The notes: a model not told the origin generated them from the sequence alone. 64,000 nt of DNA from Mangrovibacterium lignilyticum (GCF_010882175.1 NZ_WKLH01000005.1:186001-250000), one strand, 5' to 3'. Positions 44,852 through 57,127 are shown, numbered from the stretch's first letter. Translations and numbers: made by a program.

Positions 44852-45289
44852 ATGGCAAAGATTATGTTTTTTGAGAAAACAGGATGTATTAATAACACCA
44901 AGCAAAAGAAGATTTTGACATTAGCAGGTCATGAAGTCGAGGCGATAAACTTGCTTCACCATCCATGGACTGAGACGGAATTGTTGTCTTTTTTCGGACT
45001 CTTAGAGATTAAAGATTGGTTTAATCAAAATGCACCAGCAGTGGCATCAGGCGAGTTGGACCCTGAGAGTTTCAATAAGGAAAGTGCTTTAGAAGCGTTG
45101 TTAGCTAATCCGATTTTGATTAAACGTCCTCTGATGATAGTAGGTGATGAACGGTTCGTTGGCTTCGATCCAACGAAATTGGATGCCTTGATCGGTATTA
45201 AAGAAGTCGAAAATGCAGAAGCTCAAAATTTATTAAGTCAAAACTTGAGTGTATGTGCCCAAAAGGATCGAGGGTATAAGTGTGATTGA
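44852..45289 (+). CDS. nitrogenase-associated ArsC/Spx-like protein
   Basis: A 145-residue thioredoxin-fold protein of the ArsC/Spx superfamily. The N terminus IMFFEKTGCINNTKQKKIL has a single Cys in the position of the ArsC active site. The block NPILIKRPLMIVGDERFVGFD is family-typical. The form GCINN with EKTG matches the group called nitrogenase-associated protein (TIGR01616), usually beside nif or molybdenum genes. Two Cys sit in the C-terminal tail (CAQKDRGYKC). Function is unproven. It is divergent from the molybdate operon and shares its candidate operators. No nif structural gene is in the window. Confidence 0.82.
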   Translation: MAKIMFFEKTGCINNTKQKKILTLAGHEVEAINLLHHPWTETELLSFFGLLEIKDWFNQNAPAVASGELDPESFNKESALEALLANPILIKRPLMIVGDERFVGFDPTKLDALIGIKEVENAEAQNLLSQNLSVCAQKDRGYKCD

Positions 45290-46032
45290 GAAAAACCAAC
45301 AGGCATAAAAACAAAATGGGAGTTACTCTTTACGAATAGCTCCCATTCACATCCGCAGCTAAGAGCTGCTTCCGCGCCAGGCTACTGTTATTACGGCTGG
45401 CATCAAGCTAAACCGGAGTTTTTGCTCTTTTGCCCTTGTCCATCTTATTTTACCTGTTACCGTAAAATCGTCCGGATGTTTGTTCGGCTACTTTTCAGTG
45501 CCTTCCCAAACGAAGTCCTCACAGCTAATTGAGTGTGGTGTCTTACGATACCATGCATTTCTCAGTGGCAGTCTACGAAATCTCTTTCTTCTGCAAACTT
45601 CAACGGAAGCTTAGCTTCCCTGAAATCCCCGATTTTGGTCAAAACTTAATTGAACGCTGTGCGATCATAGTTCCGATTAATTACTTCCCGAATTTCTTCG
45701 GTTTTAATTAAACTTCGGCTCTTTCAGACGGCAAGTTCAATGACTTGATTAATTTGGTTCCGGCTTAACTAAAAGCTTTTCCCGCATCCTCATCTGTCAA
45801 AGCGGCCTTTTATCGCTTACCTGATGCGTTCTTTTACGTAGAGCTTTCAGAAAAAGATGTTGTTTTCCCATAGATAAAAACGAACACGTTATTCACAACA
45901 AAATTTAACAAATGTTGATAACCTTCGTATTGTCTTATTATTAGATGATTAATTGCTTTTTTCCCTTCTTTGAAATCACTTTATTAACATGTTTTATTGC
46001 TGACTTTTTTTTGAAAAAAACAAACAGTAACG
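45290..46032. other. 740-bp region without a gene; structured minus-strand end
   Basis: No open frame is convincing: protein-like stretches on the minus strand are broken by several stops. Reading the minus strand toward its terminator, three hairpins follow each other: GCCAG/CTGGC (45376-45401), a perfect GCAGCT/AGCTGC with 3-base loop (45355-45369), and the terminator stem at 45316-45346. This suggests a minus-strand structured RNA or a decayed gene. No known RNA family was recognised. Confidence 0.4.
45306..45346 (-). terminator. minus-strand terminator without an assigned gene
   Basis: Arms ATGGGAG and CTCCCAT with further pairing inside are followed on the minus strand by TTTTGTTTTTA. 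It lies 16 bp beyond the stop of the plus-strand gene, but the T run is on the minus strand, so it should end a leftward transcript from the gene-free region. Confidence 0.6.
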
Positions 46033-46062
46033 AAAAAAGGCCAACTATCAGAATAGTTGACC
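46033..46062 (-). terminator. terminator of the citrate-branch operon
   Basis: On the minus strand a 10-bp stem (GGTCAACTAT / ATAGTTGGCC, one wobble) with a 4-base loop is followed by six T, 29 bp after the citrate synthase stop. Confidence 0.92.
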
Positions 46063-46090
46063 TTGATATGAGATTTAAAAAATTTGCTTG

Positions 46091-47398
46091 TTAAGCTTTT
46101 TCTGCCTGTTCTTTAAACCATTCTAACGGGTAGGAGGAAGGTCTTTCGATCGGCAGGCCGTATAAACGATCCATAATCAAAGAGGCCAATACACCCATCG
46201 CTCTCGAAACTCCGAACAATACCGTATAGAAAGAATATTCCTTAATACCATAGTGGTAAAGTAATGCGCCGGAATAGGCATCCACATTCGGCCATGGATT
46301 ACTGATTTTACCGACTGATCCTAAAATTGGAGGAACAACTTCATAAAGGTTATTGACCAGATTGATCAATTTGTCATCTTTAATGTATTTGTCAGCAAAT
46401 TCCTTCTGCGCCGTAAAGCGAGGGTCGGTAACCCGAAGCACAGCATGACCGTAGCCAGGAACAACCCGGCCGGACTGAAGGGTTCTTTGCACATATGCTT
46501 CCAATTGTTCTTTCGTCGGTTCGTCAGTATCTAGTTCTTCAATCATCTCAAAGATCCAGTTGATAACATCTTGATTGGCGTAACCATGTAATGGACCAGC
46601 CAGACCTAACATACCAGCTCCCAATGCGTAGTAAGGGTTGCTTAATGCTGATCCCACAAGATGTGTTGTGTGAGCAGATACGTTTCCTCCTTCATGATCA
46701 GCATGAATCACCATATAGAGGCGCATCAAGCGTTTAACTTCCTCTGTATCGTGCCCCATCATATGAGCGAGGTTGCCAGCCCAGTCTAATCTCGGGTCCG
46801 GATCAATATGTTTATCCTTGAAATAGGTTTTGCGATATATATAAGCTGCAATGCGCGGTAACCGGGCTATCAGGTTCATAACATCATCATACATGAAATC
46901 CCAATAGTATTTCTTGTGAATACCTGAGCGATAGGCTTTTTGAAAAACCGACTCAGTTGCCATTGCAATAATAGCTGAGCTGAACAAGGTCATCGGCCGC
47001 GCGTTTTTCGGAAATGCATCAATGACGTCGAAAACATGCTGAGGAACGTGCGAACGTGTAGCCCAGTCTTTCGAGATATTGACAACATCTTCGTCTTCAG
47101 GTATCTCTCCTAGAAGCATCAGGTAGAAAAGCCCCTCTGGGAGTGGTTCACCTTCCGGACTTAAACGAGGTAACTTCTTCCGCAGTTCTGGCAGGGAAAA
47201 CCCACGGAAACGAATACCTTCGTTGGCATCTAATTTCGAAGTATCAGTTACTAAAGCAGGAATACCTTTCATGCCGGTTAAAACCTGACCAACGGTGACA
47301 TTTGCCAATACTTTGTCGCCATGTTCTTTCTTAAGCTTTTGGTATTCTGTTATGCATTTGCTGGATTTTTCGTAAAACCTATTCTTGATGTATTCCAT
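46091..47398 (-). CDS. gltA: citrate synthase
   Basis: Condenses oxaloacetate and acetyl-CoA to citrate. The 435-residue enzyme is of the eukaryotic/mitochondrial-like type: FRGFSLPEL, HADHEGGNVSAHTTHLVGSAL, GLAGPLHGYANQ and VPGYGHAVLR supply the active-site His residues, with an Asp-containing segment near the end. It is the last gene of the operon, 32 bp after the E. coli-type isocitrate dehydrogenase. Confidence 0.95.
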   Translation of the reverse strand: MEYIKNRFYEKSSKCITEYQKLKKEHGDKVLANVTVGQVLTGMKGIPALVTDTSKLDANEGIRFRGFSLPELRKKLPRLSPEGEPLPEGLFYLMLLGEIPEDEDVVNISKDWATRSHVPQHVFDVIDAFPKNARPMTLFSSAIIAMATESVFQKAYRSGIHKKYYWDFMYDDVMNLIARLPRIAAYIYRKTYFKDKHIDPDPRLDWAGNLAHMMGHDTEEVKRLMRLYMVIHADHEGGNVSAHTTHLVGSALSNPYYALGAGMLGLAGPLHGYANQDVINWIFEMIEELDTDEPTKEQLEAYVQRTLQSGRVVPGYGHAVLRVTDPRFTAQKEFADKYIKDDKLINLVNNLYEVVPPILGSVGKISNPWPNVDAYSGALLYHYGIKEYSFYTVLFGVSRAMGVLASLIMDRLYGLPIERPSSYPLEWFKEQAEKA

Positions 47399-47430
47399 AA
47401 CTTAATTAATTTAATTGATTAGATAGTTTT

Positions 47431-48699
47431 TTAATGTATGTTTCGGATAACTTCTTCGCTAAACTCTGTTGTTGAAAGTAGCGTCGCACCTTCCATCATC
47501 GCGTGCAGGTCTGAAGTGACACGACGTTTGGCAAAGGCGTGCTCCATGGCATCAAATACATGTTCGGCGGCTTCATCCCAGCCCAGGTATTCCAGCATCA
47601 TTACGCCGGAAAGAATCAATGAGCTTGGATTTGCTTTTCCGCTTCCCGCAATATTGGGAGCCGTTCCATGCGTTGCTTCGAAGATGGCAAAACCACTATT
47701 GTAGTTGATGTTGGCTCCCGGCGAAATGCCGATTCCGCCAACCATGGCTGCTAGTTGATCTGAAACATAATCCCCGTTCAAATTCAGTGTTGCAATCACT
47801 GAATGATCAAAAGGATGCAGCAGACTTTCCTGTAAAAAGGCATCGGTAATCACATCTTTCACAATCACCTTTCCGGCATTCTGAGCCTGTTCCAATGCTT
47901 TTTTAGCGTCAAGCTGTCCTTTTTCCTTCTCTATTTGTTGATATTGTCGCCAGGTAAATACCTGGTCGGCAAATTCATTTTCTGCTAAATCGTATCCGTA
48001 ATTTTTAAAAGCCCCTTCTGTGAACTTCATAATGTTTCCTTTATGAACCAAGGTTACAGAGGGAAGCTTCCGTTCGATGGCATATTCAATAGCTGCACGA
48101 ATTAAACGTTCAGAACCATCTTTGGAGACCGGCTTTACACCGAATGAAGAGCTTTCCGGAAAGCGGATTTGGGTTTTAATACCCATTTCATTTTGCAGGA
48201 AAGCCAGAAATTTATTTGTTTTTTCTTCTCCTGCCATGAATTCAATTCCGGCGTAAATATCTTCCGTATTTTCGCGGAAGATATGCATATCCACCATCGA
48301 AGGGTAGCGGATAGGGGATGGAACCCCTTTAAACCAACGTACAGGTCGCAGGCAAACATACAAGTCAAGTGTTTGCCGCAAGGCTACGTTTAGTGACCGA
48401 ATACCACCACCAACCGGCGTTTCCAATGGTCCTTTAATACCTACCAGGTATTTCTTGAAGGCCTCCATGGACTCATCGGGTAAATAAGATCCGGTTTGTT
48501 CAAACGCTTTTTTACCGGCTAAGACTTCTTTCCAGATTATCTTTCGTTTACCACCGTACGCTTTTTCAACGGCAGCATCAATTACCTTTTGACAAGGTAC
48601 ACTGATATCTTTTCCAATGCCATCGCCCTCAATAAAAGGGATAATCGGACAATCAGGTACAATGAGCTTTCCGTTCAATCGGGTAATAATTCCTTCCAT
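47431..48699 (-). CDS. icd: isocitrate dehydrogenase, E. coli-like type, predicted NAD-preferring
   Basis: Oxidises isocitrate to 2-oxoglutarate. The 422-residue protein has [12 protein letters not shown] (Ser102, equivalent to E. coli Ser113), [14 protein letters not shown], and [14 protein letters not shown]. At coenzyme positions that give E. coli its NADP preference (Lys344, Tyr345, Val351, Tyr391, Arg395), this protein has Asn349, Ile350, Ala356, Ser396 and Ala400 by eye alignment. Loss of all of these points to NAD use, as in the NAD-type relatives. It is one base from the upstream NADP-type gene, in one operon. Confidence 0.9.
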   Translation of the reverse strand: MEGIITRLNGKLIVPDCPIIPFIEGDGIGKDISVPCQKVIDAAVEKAYGGKRKIIWKEVLAGKKAFEQTGSYLPDESMEAFKKYLVGIKGPLETPVGGGIRSLNVALRQTLDLYVCLRPVRWFKGVPSPIRYPSMVDMHIFRENTEDIYAGIEFMAGEEKTNKFLAFLQNEMGIKTQIRFPESSSFGVKPVSKDGSERLIRAAIEYAIERKLPSVTLVHKGNIMKFTEGAFKNYGYDLAENEFADQVFTWRQYQQIEKEKGQLDAKKALEQAQNAGKVIVKDVITDAFLQESLLHPFDHSVIATLNLNGDYVSDQLAAMVGGIGISPGANINYNSGFAIFEATHGTAPNIAGSGKANPSSLILSGVMMLEYLGWDEAAEHVFDAMEHAFAKRRVTSDLHAMMEGATLLSTTEFSEEVIRNIH

Positions 48700-48700
48700 A

Positions 48701-49933
48701 TTAATTAGCCGAGAGTTTGGATTGTAAATTCATATCAATAGCGCCCAGGAAATCCTCAGTAGTCAGATAATGCTCTGTTTTGAGATCTTTTTCATGAATG
48801 ATCAGCGCTAAATCTTTGGTCATTTTGCCACTTTCAACGGTTTCGATACAAACTTGTTCAAGTGTTTTTGCAAATTTGATCAGCTCCTCGTTGTTGTCTA
48901 ATTTTCCACGGAAAGCTAAACCTCTGGTCCATGCAAAAATAGAAGCAATGGGGTTTGTCGAAGTTGGATTTCCCTGCTGATGCTGGCGGTAGTGACGGGT
49001 AACCGTTCCGTGAGCGGCTTCAGCTTCCATCGTTTTTCCGTCTGGTGTTATCAATGTTGAAGTCATCAACCCCAATGATCCGAAACCCTGAGCGACTGTA
49101 TCAGATTGAACGTCGCCATCATAGTTTTTACATGCCCAAACGAATCCACCTTCCCATTTCATGGCAGCAGCTACCATATCATCAATCAAACGGTGTTCGT
49201 AAGTGATTCCGGCAGCTTTAAATTTCTCTTTGAATTCTGCATCGAAGACTTCCTGAAATAAGTCTTTAAAGCGGCCATCATATTTTTTCAGGATAGTGTT
49301 CTTTGTTGACATGTAAAGCGGCCACCCTTTGTCGAGGGCTTGGTTCATACATGCCCGGGCAAACCCTTTAATTGATTTGTCGGTGTTGTACATGGCCATG
49401 GCTACACCGTCACCTTCAAAATCATAGACATCAAATGATTGAGCTTCGCTACCATCTTCCGGTGTAAAGGTGATAGTCAGTTTACCTTTTCCTTTTGTTG
49501 TAAAATCGGTTGCACGGTATTGGTCCCCAAAAGCATGACGACCGATACAGATCGGTTTTTTCCATCCGGGAACCAGCCTTGGTATATTACTTATAATGAT
49601 GGGTTCGCGAAAAACAGTACCATCCAGAATATTACGAATCGTACCGTTTGGCGATTTCCACATTTTTTTCAATCCAAATTCGTCAACGCGAGCTTCGTCA
49701 GGTGTAATTGTTGCGCATTTTACACCAACACCATATTTTTTGATGGCATTGGCCGCGTCGACAGTTATCTGATCGTCAGTTTCATCGCGTTTTTCCATCC
49801 CTAAATCATAATATTTAATGTCAATATCAAGATAAGGGAAGATCAGTTTTTCTTTAATGAATGACCAAATAACCCGGGTCATTTCATCTCCGTCCAGTTC
49901 AACAACTGGATTGGTAACTTTAATTTTGTTCAT
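48701..49933 (-). CDS. isocitrate dehydrogenase, eukaryote-like NADP type
   Basis: Oxidises isocitrate to 2-oxoglutarate, supplying NADPH. The 410-residue homodimeric type resembles eukaryotic IDH1/IDH2: [14 protein letters not shown] at the start, [38 protein letters not shown], and [14 protein letters not shown], with the NADP-binding His/Arg segment. It is unrelated in subfamily to the second IDH directly downstream (1-bp gap). Upstream, aconitase ends 24 bp before its start. Confidence 0.95.
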   Translation of the reverse strand: MNKIKVTNPVVELDGDEMTRVIWSFIKEKLIFPYLDIDIKYYDLGMEKRDETDDQITVDAANAIKKYGVGVKCATITPDEARVDEFGLKKMWKSPNGTIRNILDGTVFREPIIISNIPRLVPGWKKPICIGRHAFGDQYRATDFTTKGKGKLTITFTPEDGSEAQSFDVYDFEGDGVAMAMYNTDKSIKGFARACMNQALDKGWPLYMSTKNTILKKYDGRFKDLFQEVFDAEFKEKFKAAGITYEHRLIDDMVAAAMKWEGGFVWACKNYDGDVQSDTVAQGFGSLGLMTSTLITPDGKTMEAEAAHGTVTRHYRQHQQGNPTSTNPIASIFAWTRGLAFRGKLDNNEELIKFAKTLEQVCIETVESGKMTKDLALIIHEKDLKTEHYLTTEDFLGAIDMNLQSKLSAN

Positions 49934-49957
49934 TTTTCGGGTGCGTTTATTCGTTAG

Positions 49958-52225
<2,268 letters not shown>

Positions 52226-52486
52226 ATGAATGGTTTTAAAATCTATTAATTGTGGTGATCGAAATCACCCTTCTAAACAAAATCGGGCGTTAAAGGTTGC
52301 TTCCGAAGGCATTAATATATTAAAAAAAAGATGATTTTTTTCACCTTTATCTTCTTGAACACAGTTTATTTTTTCGCTACTTGTCCAAAGATGAAAGGAT
52401 GAAGAGAAATGCAGTGCAATTTTTAATATGGTCAAAAGTTTATAATTCAAATGAATAGATGATTCTTTGACTATTTACCTTAATAT

Positions 52487-53485
52487 TTACCCCAGTTTAA
52501 TCCAGCATTGTTCGTCCGTACTTTTTCGGATTGCGTCAATCACTGCCATGTTTTTAATGGCGTCGGAAAGGGGAGTGGGAACATCTTTATTCGTCAAGAT
52601 AGCACTGGCAAAAGCGTCGGCTTGCAGTGTGTATTGATCAACGGCGTCAAAGAGAATGTCTTCAGTTTTTGATTTGGTGATCAGGGTTATTTTGCTTTGC
52701 TCTGTTGGTGGTGCATTGACCGGAATTTCAACTACGATCTGTCCTTCATCGCCCAAAATGTGTACCCTTTGAAAAGAAGTCAGTTGAGTTGAACAGGTAA
52801 AAGTGGCTGTCTTTCCCTCCGGAAATAGTAATATTCCGGAGCTCATTCGGTCGGTTCCCATTTGGGGGTCTTTGTCCATCATTCCGATCACAGTGTGAGG
52901 TTCTTCGGCAAAAATAAAGCGAGGGAATGAAATACAATAACAGCCAATATCCATTAAAGCACCGCCGCCAACTTCCGGTTTGTTGCGAATATTCCCGGGA
53001 TCGACGTTGTAATAGGAGAAGAAAGCTTGCATGGTTTTAACTTTGCCGATTGCTCCTGTCGAAATCAGTTCTGCGGTTTTTTTCCACTGCGGGTGAAAGC
53101 GATACATGAACGCTTCCATAACTTTCAGCTTCGGGAAGCTGGCTGCTTTGTCTGTCAGTTTTTTTGCTTCAGCTTCATCAAGTCCGATTGGTTTTTCGCA
53201 CAGAACATGTTTACCCGCTTGCAGCGCTTTCAACGTCCATTCGACATGCATGTGGTTTGGGAGCGGATTATAGATGGCATCAATTTCCGGATCGGCCAAC
53301 AGTTCGTCGTAAGTGGCATAGGCCTTTTCAATTCCCAATTGGTTCGCAATAGTTCGGGCCTGATCAGCATTGCGGGAACAAATGGCAGTTACCTTCCCAA
53401 ATTGACTTTTTTGCATGGCGGGAATTACTTTTTGGACGCCAATCTTGGCCGTACTTAGCACTCCCCAGCGAATAAATTCTGACAT
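52487..53485 (-). CDS. Gfo/Idh/MocA oxidoreductase, cytosolic
   Basis: A 332-residue NAD(P)-dependent oxidoreductase without an export signal. The Rossmann start is IRWGVLSTAKIGVQKVIPAM and the active-site block is KHVLCEKPIGLDEAEA with Lys-Pro. Features such as NPLPNHMHVEWTLKAL and VMEAFMYRFHPQW match the xylose dehydrogenase/dihydrodiol dehydrogenase-like group. The substrate is probably a sugar. It is in the same orientation as the downstream-located TCA operon but 261 bp away, so separate. Confidence 0.88.
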   Translation of the reverse strand: MSEFIRWGVLSTAKIGVQKVIPAMQKSQFGKVTAICSRNADQARTIANQLGIEKAYATYDELLADPEIDAIYNPLPNHMHVEWTLKALQAGKHVLCEKPIGLDEAEAKKLTDKAASFPKLKVMEAFMYRFHPQWKKTAELISTGAIGKVKTMQAFFSYYNVDPGNIRNKPEVGGGALMDIGCYCISFPRFIFAEEPHTVIGMMDKDPQMGTDRMSSGILLFPEGKTATFTCSTQLTSFQRVHILGDEGQIVVEIPVNAPPTEQSKITLITKSKTEDILFDAVDQYTLQADAFASAILTNKDVPTPLSDAIKNMAVIDAIRKSTDEQCWIKLG

Positions 53486-53568
53486 GATTATTGATTTTGA
53501 ATTTTTGTAACTTGCTTCATCCGGGTTCAGTTTTCCGGATAAAGTTGACAGCTACTTTTTATAAAGAT

Positions 53569-53600
53569 AAAAAAAAGTGGCTACCGTTTAGGCAGCCACT
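53569..53600 (-). terminator. terminator of the second fucosidase gene
   Basis: On the minus strand, AGTGGCT / AGCCACT arms with an inner short stem are followed by seven T, 26 bp after the stop codon. Confidence 0.9.
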
Positions 53601-53626
53601 GGTAAGTATTTCTTTGCGCAAATTGG

Positions 53627-54943
53627 CTAGATTGTTATTTCCAAAATCGTATCGATCTTTTGGCGCTTAGTAAATGGAACCTTGAGCAAGGTGCCAAATT
53701 CAGTCGTTTCAAATTTTACCTTGGAATTGTCGTCGAAAAAAACGACAGATTTTATTTTGGTATCAAGATTTGGAATCAACAAATTTTCTTCATCCAAATT
53801 CAGCACATGAAGGTAGATGGTGTTCCCTTTTCGAGTTGTCGCTCCCCAGTTGGTTGGTTTTATAGGCCCTTTCCGCGTTCCGTAAATTGTCTCTCCATAT
53901 TTGTCGAGCCACTTTCCCATAACCATCAATGTGTCGATGTTTTCGGGTTGAATTTTTCCATTTGGCATTGGTCCCGTGTTGAGCAAAAAGTTTGCCCCGT
54001 AGCCTGATGCTTTGATCATGGTTTGAATGAGTTGTTTGGACGATTTGTAATTCTGGTCTTTCAAATTAAATCCCCAGCTTCCATTCATCGTCTCACACAT
54101 CTCAATTGGAAGTTCCGATATTGTTCCGGTTTGGTTGAATCCCATGGTGTTCTCACCGGGCAAATCGCGTTCAAACATTTGAAAATCCTCACCGGGTATG
54201 GGAGACATGTGGTGGTTGCTCCCAATCATCGCACCGGGCTGAAGTTTATGAATTAGCGAGTAGGTCTCGTCTAAGCGCCAGTCAGCATTTTTTTTGTCCC
54301 ACATACCGTCAAACCAGATACCGCCAACTTCTCCGTAATTCGTCAGCAACTCAGTTAGCTGGGCATTCATGTAATCGATGTATTTGTTCCATTCGCCACT
54401 TTCCGGTCGGCCGGTGAATCCCTTACCGGTATTACCTCGGGGGTAATAATCGGGGTGGTGCCAGTCAAGCTGCGAATAGTAGAAGAATAGTTTTATTCCC
54501 TGTTTGTCACATTCATCCTTCAGCATTTTCAGAATATCTTTTCCATAGGGTGAACGCTCCACAATATCATAATCGCTGATTTTAGAGTCGAACATGGCAA
54601 AGCCATCGTGATGTTTGCTTGTGATTGTGATATACTTGATGCCTGCCTTTTTAGCCATCAAAACCCATTCGGCTGGATCAAATTCAACAGGATTAAAAAA
54701 GCTGGCAAGTCTTTCGTAGTGGTTAATGGGAATTTGCTTTTGATTCATGATCCATTCGGCGACGCCATAATCTCCGCCACCCGCCATAACGGAATAAACG
54801 CCCCAGTGAATAAACAGTCCAAACTTGGCGTCCTGAAACCACTCGCGGTTTTCCAGATTTTGAGAAGTTGGTTGATAAACCGTTTGTGCTGTGGAAATAC
54901 TGATGATCAGCAGAAGCATGAAAAGGAAAATAAATCGTCGCAT
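53627..54943 (-). CDS. alpha-L-fucosidase, GH29
   Basis: A secreted fucosidase of 438 residues with a signal peptide ending ISTAQ. GH29 motifs are GLFIHWGVYSV, TSKHHDGFAMFDS and the nucleophile Asp212 in VGGIWFDGMWD. Its order of motifs matches the fucosidase at the left edge, so it is a paralogue or a distant family member. It is monocistronic and may complement the N-glycan locus, given that the first copy looks frameshifted. Confidence 0.93.
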   Translation of the reverse strand: MRRFIFLFMLLLIISISTAQTVYQPTSQNLENREWFQDAKFGLFIHWGVYSVMAGGGDYGVAEWIMNQKQIPINHYERLASFFNPVEFDPAEWVLMAKKAGIKYITITSKHHDGFAMFDSKISDYDIVERSPYGKDILKMLKDECDKQGIKLFFYYSQLDWHHPDYYPRGNTGKGFTGRPESGEWNKYIDYMNAQLTELLTNYGEVGGIWFDGMWDKKNADWRLDETYSLIHKLQPGAMIGSNHHMSPIPGEDFQMFERDLPGENTMGFNQTGTISELPIEMCETMNGSWGFNLKDQNYKSSKQLIQTMIKASGYGANFLLNTGPMPNGKIQPENIDTLMVMGKWLDKYGETIYGTRKGPIKPTNWGATTRKGNTIYLHVLNLDEENLLIPNLDTKIKSVVFFDDNSKVKFETTEFGTLLKVPFTKRQKIDTILEITI

Positions 54944-55088
54944 AATAGTGCTGTTAATTTGGTTTCGGTTCCAAAAGTTAATTTCTAAAATTAGGCTAAA
55001 ATTCAGAAAACGGGGTGACTACCCACGATTTTCTTGTTCCGGACATGTCGTTTATCCTGTTCTGAATTGCAGAAAACGATGGCCGGAA

Positions 55089-55622
55089 CTATTTTCTGAA
55101 GAACGAAAAATGGACGCTGCCGTAGTTTCGAACTTCTACAAACTCGGGACGAGAGGAAAAATTGTGATTTTTGGGGTGTTCGAGAATGAACAATCCATCG
55201 GGTTTCAGTAAATCTCCCGAAAGAACCAAATCAGGAACTTCGGCAAATTGTTTGTGGTCGTAGGGCGGATCAGCAAAAATTAAGTCGAAACTCTGATCTG
55301 TTTTGCTGCAGTATTGAAAAGCATTGGCTTTAACTGCTTTGATACTTGTTACGCCCAGTTTTTGAATAACCTCAGTGATGAACCGATGATGTTGAAAGTT
55401 TAATTCAATCGAGGTAATATCAGGACAGCCGCGCGAAGCAAATTCGAACGAGATACTTCCTGTTCCCGAGAATAAGTCGAGCACTTTTATCGCTTCAAAG
55501 TCAATTTGATTTAGAAGGATATTAAACAAGCTCTCTTTAGCCATATCGGTCGTGGGACGGGCCTTGAAACTTTTTCCGGGGTTAAATAACCTTCCTCTGT
55601 GTTCTCCACCAACTATTCTCAT
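55089..55622 (-). CDS. rsmD: 16S rRNA (guanine-N2) methyltransferase, RsmD family
   Basis: Methylates G966 of 16S rRNA. The 177-residue SAM-dependent enzyme has MRIVGGEHRGR, RPTTDMAKESLFNIL, the SAM loop LDLFSGTGSISFEFASRG and the catalytic FADPPY. It overlaps the DUF3822 gene by 4 bp, a common pairing in Bacteroidota. Confidence 0.95.
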   Translation of the reverse strand: MRIVGGEHRGRLFNPGKSFKARPTTDMAKESLFNILLNQIDFEAIKVLDLFSGTGSISFEFASRGCPDITSIELNFQHHRFITEVIQKLGVTSIKAVKANAFQYCSKTDQSFDLIFADPPYDHKQFAEVPDLVLSGDLLKPDGLFILEHPKNHNFSSRPEFVEVRNYGSVHFSFFRK

Positions 55623-56443
55623 TCAAAACTATTAAAAAGGTTTACAAAACGGGCATCGGGTAGCTTGTCGAACAGGTAGCTGTAGTGTATTTTCTTCGGA
55701 TTTGAAAGGATCTCAACCTGTGCGAAATATTGCCGCAGCCGGTGATAGATGGTCGCATGTTTATTGACCATGCCGTCCAATAAAATCAAATCTGGTTCCG
55801 AAGCCATATTTTTGACACTTCCCAGGATATAGAAAAGCATGTCGTTTTCACCATCGTAAAAGAAACTGTTATGGAAGTTTAGTCCCATTTCATCAAAACC
55901 GATTAGCACCAGGTGTTTCTTAAATACGGTAATCTTTAAAACTTTTTTCGCGTCTAAATGCTCGGGAAATGACAGATTCAGGTCATTTATGAATTCTGCT
56001 CCCGGATGCTTTTCCTCCAGGAAATTAGAGATTACCTGTGGAATTTCATATACCGACCAATATTTGGCTGAAGGAATGTATGAGCTTTTTATTTGGCGTT
56101 TCTCCAGCGCTTGGAAGGCAACCTGGTGATAGGTGACACAGTCCTCAGCCTGGTAAATTTCATCGGGAACCAATGTTGTACGGTTCGGGGCAACAATAAT
56201 GATGCGGGTCTTCTTGAACGGTAGTTGCAGCAAATCCGATTCTTCGTAAATCGCTTTTATTCGCTTCAACAGAAACTCGGGTTCGGCTTCAAACAGTTCC
56301 TGATGATAAAGGTAGATCACCTTGTTCTGAATGGTGTCGAGTATTGAAAAAGAAAATCCATCCAGACTGAGCTGGATGGATAGCTTATATTCTAGGGTAA
56401 AATTAAAATCGAAAGTTTCGTCAACCAGCGATATTCTTTGCAT
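55619..56443 (-). CDS. DUF3822 family protein
   Basis: A 274-residue cytosolic protein of unknown function, typical of Bacteroidota and usually next to rsmD. An actin-like ATPase fold has been suggested for the family because of its alternating strand pattern (SIQLSLDGFSFSILD, ITVFKKHLVLIGF). No enzymatic motif was identified. It lies 9 bp after the gene upstream and overlaps rsmD by 4 bp. Confidence 0.85.
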   Translation of the reverse strand: MQRISLVDETFDFNFTLEYKLSIQLSLDGFSFSILDTIQNKVIYLYHQELFEAEPEFLLKRIKAIYEESDLLQLPFKKTRIIIVAPNRTTLVPDEIYQAEDCVTYHQVAFQALEKRQIKSSYIPSAKYWSVYEIPQVISNFLEEKHPGAEFINDLNLSFPEHLDAKKVLKITVFKKHLVLIGFDEMGLNFHNSFFYDGENDMLFYILGSVKNMASEPDLILLDGMVNKHATIYHRLRQYFAQVEILSNPKKIHYSYLFDKLPDARFVNLFNSFE

Positions 56444-56452
56444 AGTGCATGA

Positions 56453-57085
56453 TTATTCCCAGTTACCCGCGTTGTTGTTAGCTTCAGTTAATGAACCAAC
56501 TTTCAATCCGGGATATTTATCGTTTGTACGAGCCTTATCGTTCAGGTTGATAACCAATTGACGATCAAGTTTTCTCAATACAGTGTTGTTGTGAACTTTT
56601 GCTTCGAAAAGCGGGACGCGGATACCAGATCCTGTTGTCAGGATTGTTGCACCTAAAAAGAATTGAGCAACGGTGTCGGGAACAGGAACATATTTTAATT
56701 GTTCTGCATCGTAATCAGCGCCAAACAAGGTGTCGATAACACTAATACGAACTGTATCACGAATAATTTTTCCTTTTTTGATGGCCGTTTCTTCAGTCCA
56801 TCCAGCTTCGATCATACTATCAGTAAGCATACCAATTTTCCGAACTAAAGGAAGCTCTCCTGTTTTCACAAAATTAATCAGTGTATCCCAGCTACCGGTG
56901 AATTGACCGTTAACATCTTTGTATGCCAACTCAGCTTTCCGGATTTCTTTTAAACGCTCAACAACCTTGTCATATCTCTCTTTTTTTGCTTGCTCAAAAT
57001 CGATTGGTCTTTGAACGCTGTTGTAAATCAAGTAACCAAGAAGGATGGCTATAGCTATAAGTACAATCTGAATTGCTGTCTTCAT
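56453..57085 (-). CDS. membrane-anchored protein of unknown function
   Basis: A 210-residue protein with one N-terminal membrane helix (IQIVLIAIAILLGYLIYN) and a soluble extracytoplasmic part. Helix 1 is followed by a coiled-coil-like stretch (EQAKKERYDKVVERLKEIRKAELAY), which recalls pilin-like proteins. The start at 57085 (MKTAIQ) is preferred because the candidate promoter sits at 57120-57127, just before an alternative ATG at 57118. It heads the DUF3822-rsmD operon. No function is recognised. Confidence 0.65.
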   Translation of the reverse strand: MKTAIQIVLIAIAILLGYLIYNSVQRPIDFEQAKKERYDKVVERLKEIRKAELAYKDVNGQFTGSWDTLINFVKTGELPLVRKIGMLTDSMIEAGWTEETAIKKGKIIRDTVRISVIDTLFGADYDAEQLKYVPVPDTVAQFFLGATILTTGSGIRVPLFEAKVHNNTVLRKLDRQLVINLNDKARTNDKYPGLKVGSLTEANNNAGNWE

Positions 57086-57119
57086 CTTTGAGTATTTAAG
57101 ATTAGTTTTTGTTTGCATG

Positions 57120-57127
57120 CAAATTTA
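57120..57127 (-). promoter_or_regulatory. candidate -7 box of the membrane protein/DUF3822/rsmD operon
   Basis: The minus strand reads TAAATTTG, matching TAnnTTTG, with a TTG at about the -33 position (plus-strand CAA at 57145-57147). Confidence 0.45.

Noticed and set aside
45290-46032. tmRNA, signal recognition particle RNA or 6S RNA
   Set aside because: There is no tag-peptide frame, no tRNA-like ends and no SRP domain IV motif. One GGAAGCAGC stretch resembles SRP only superficially.
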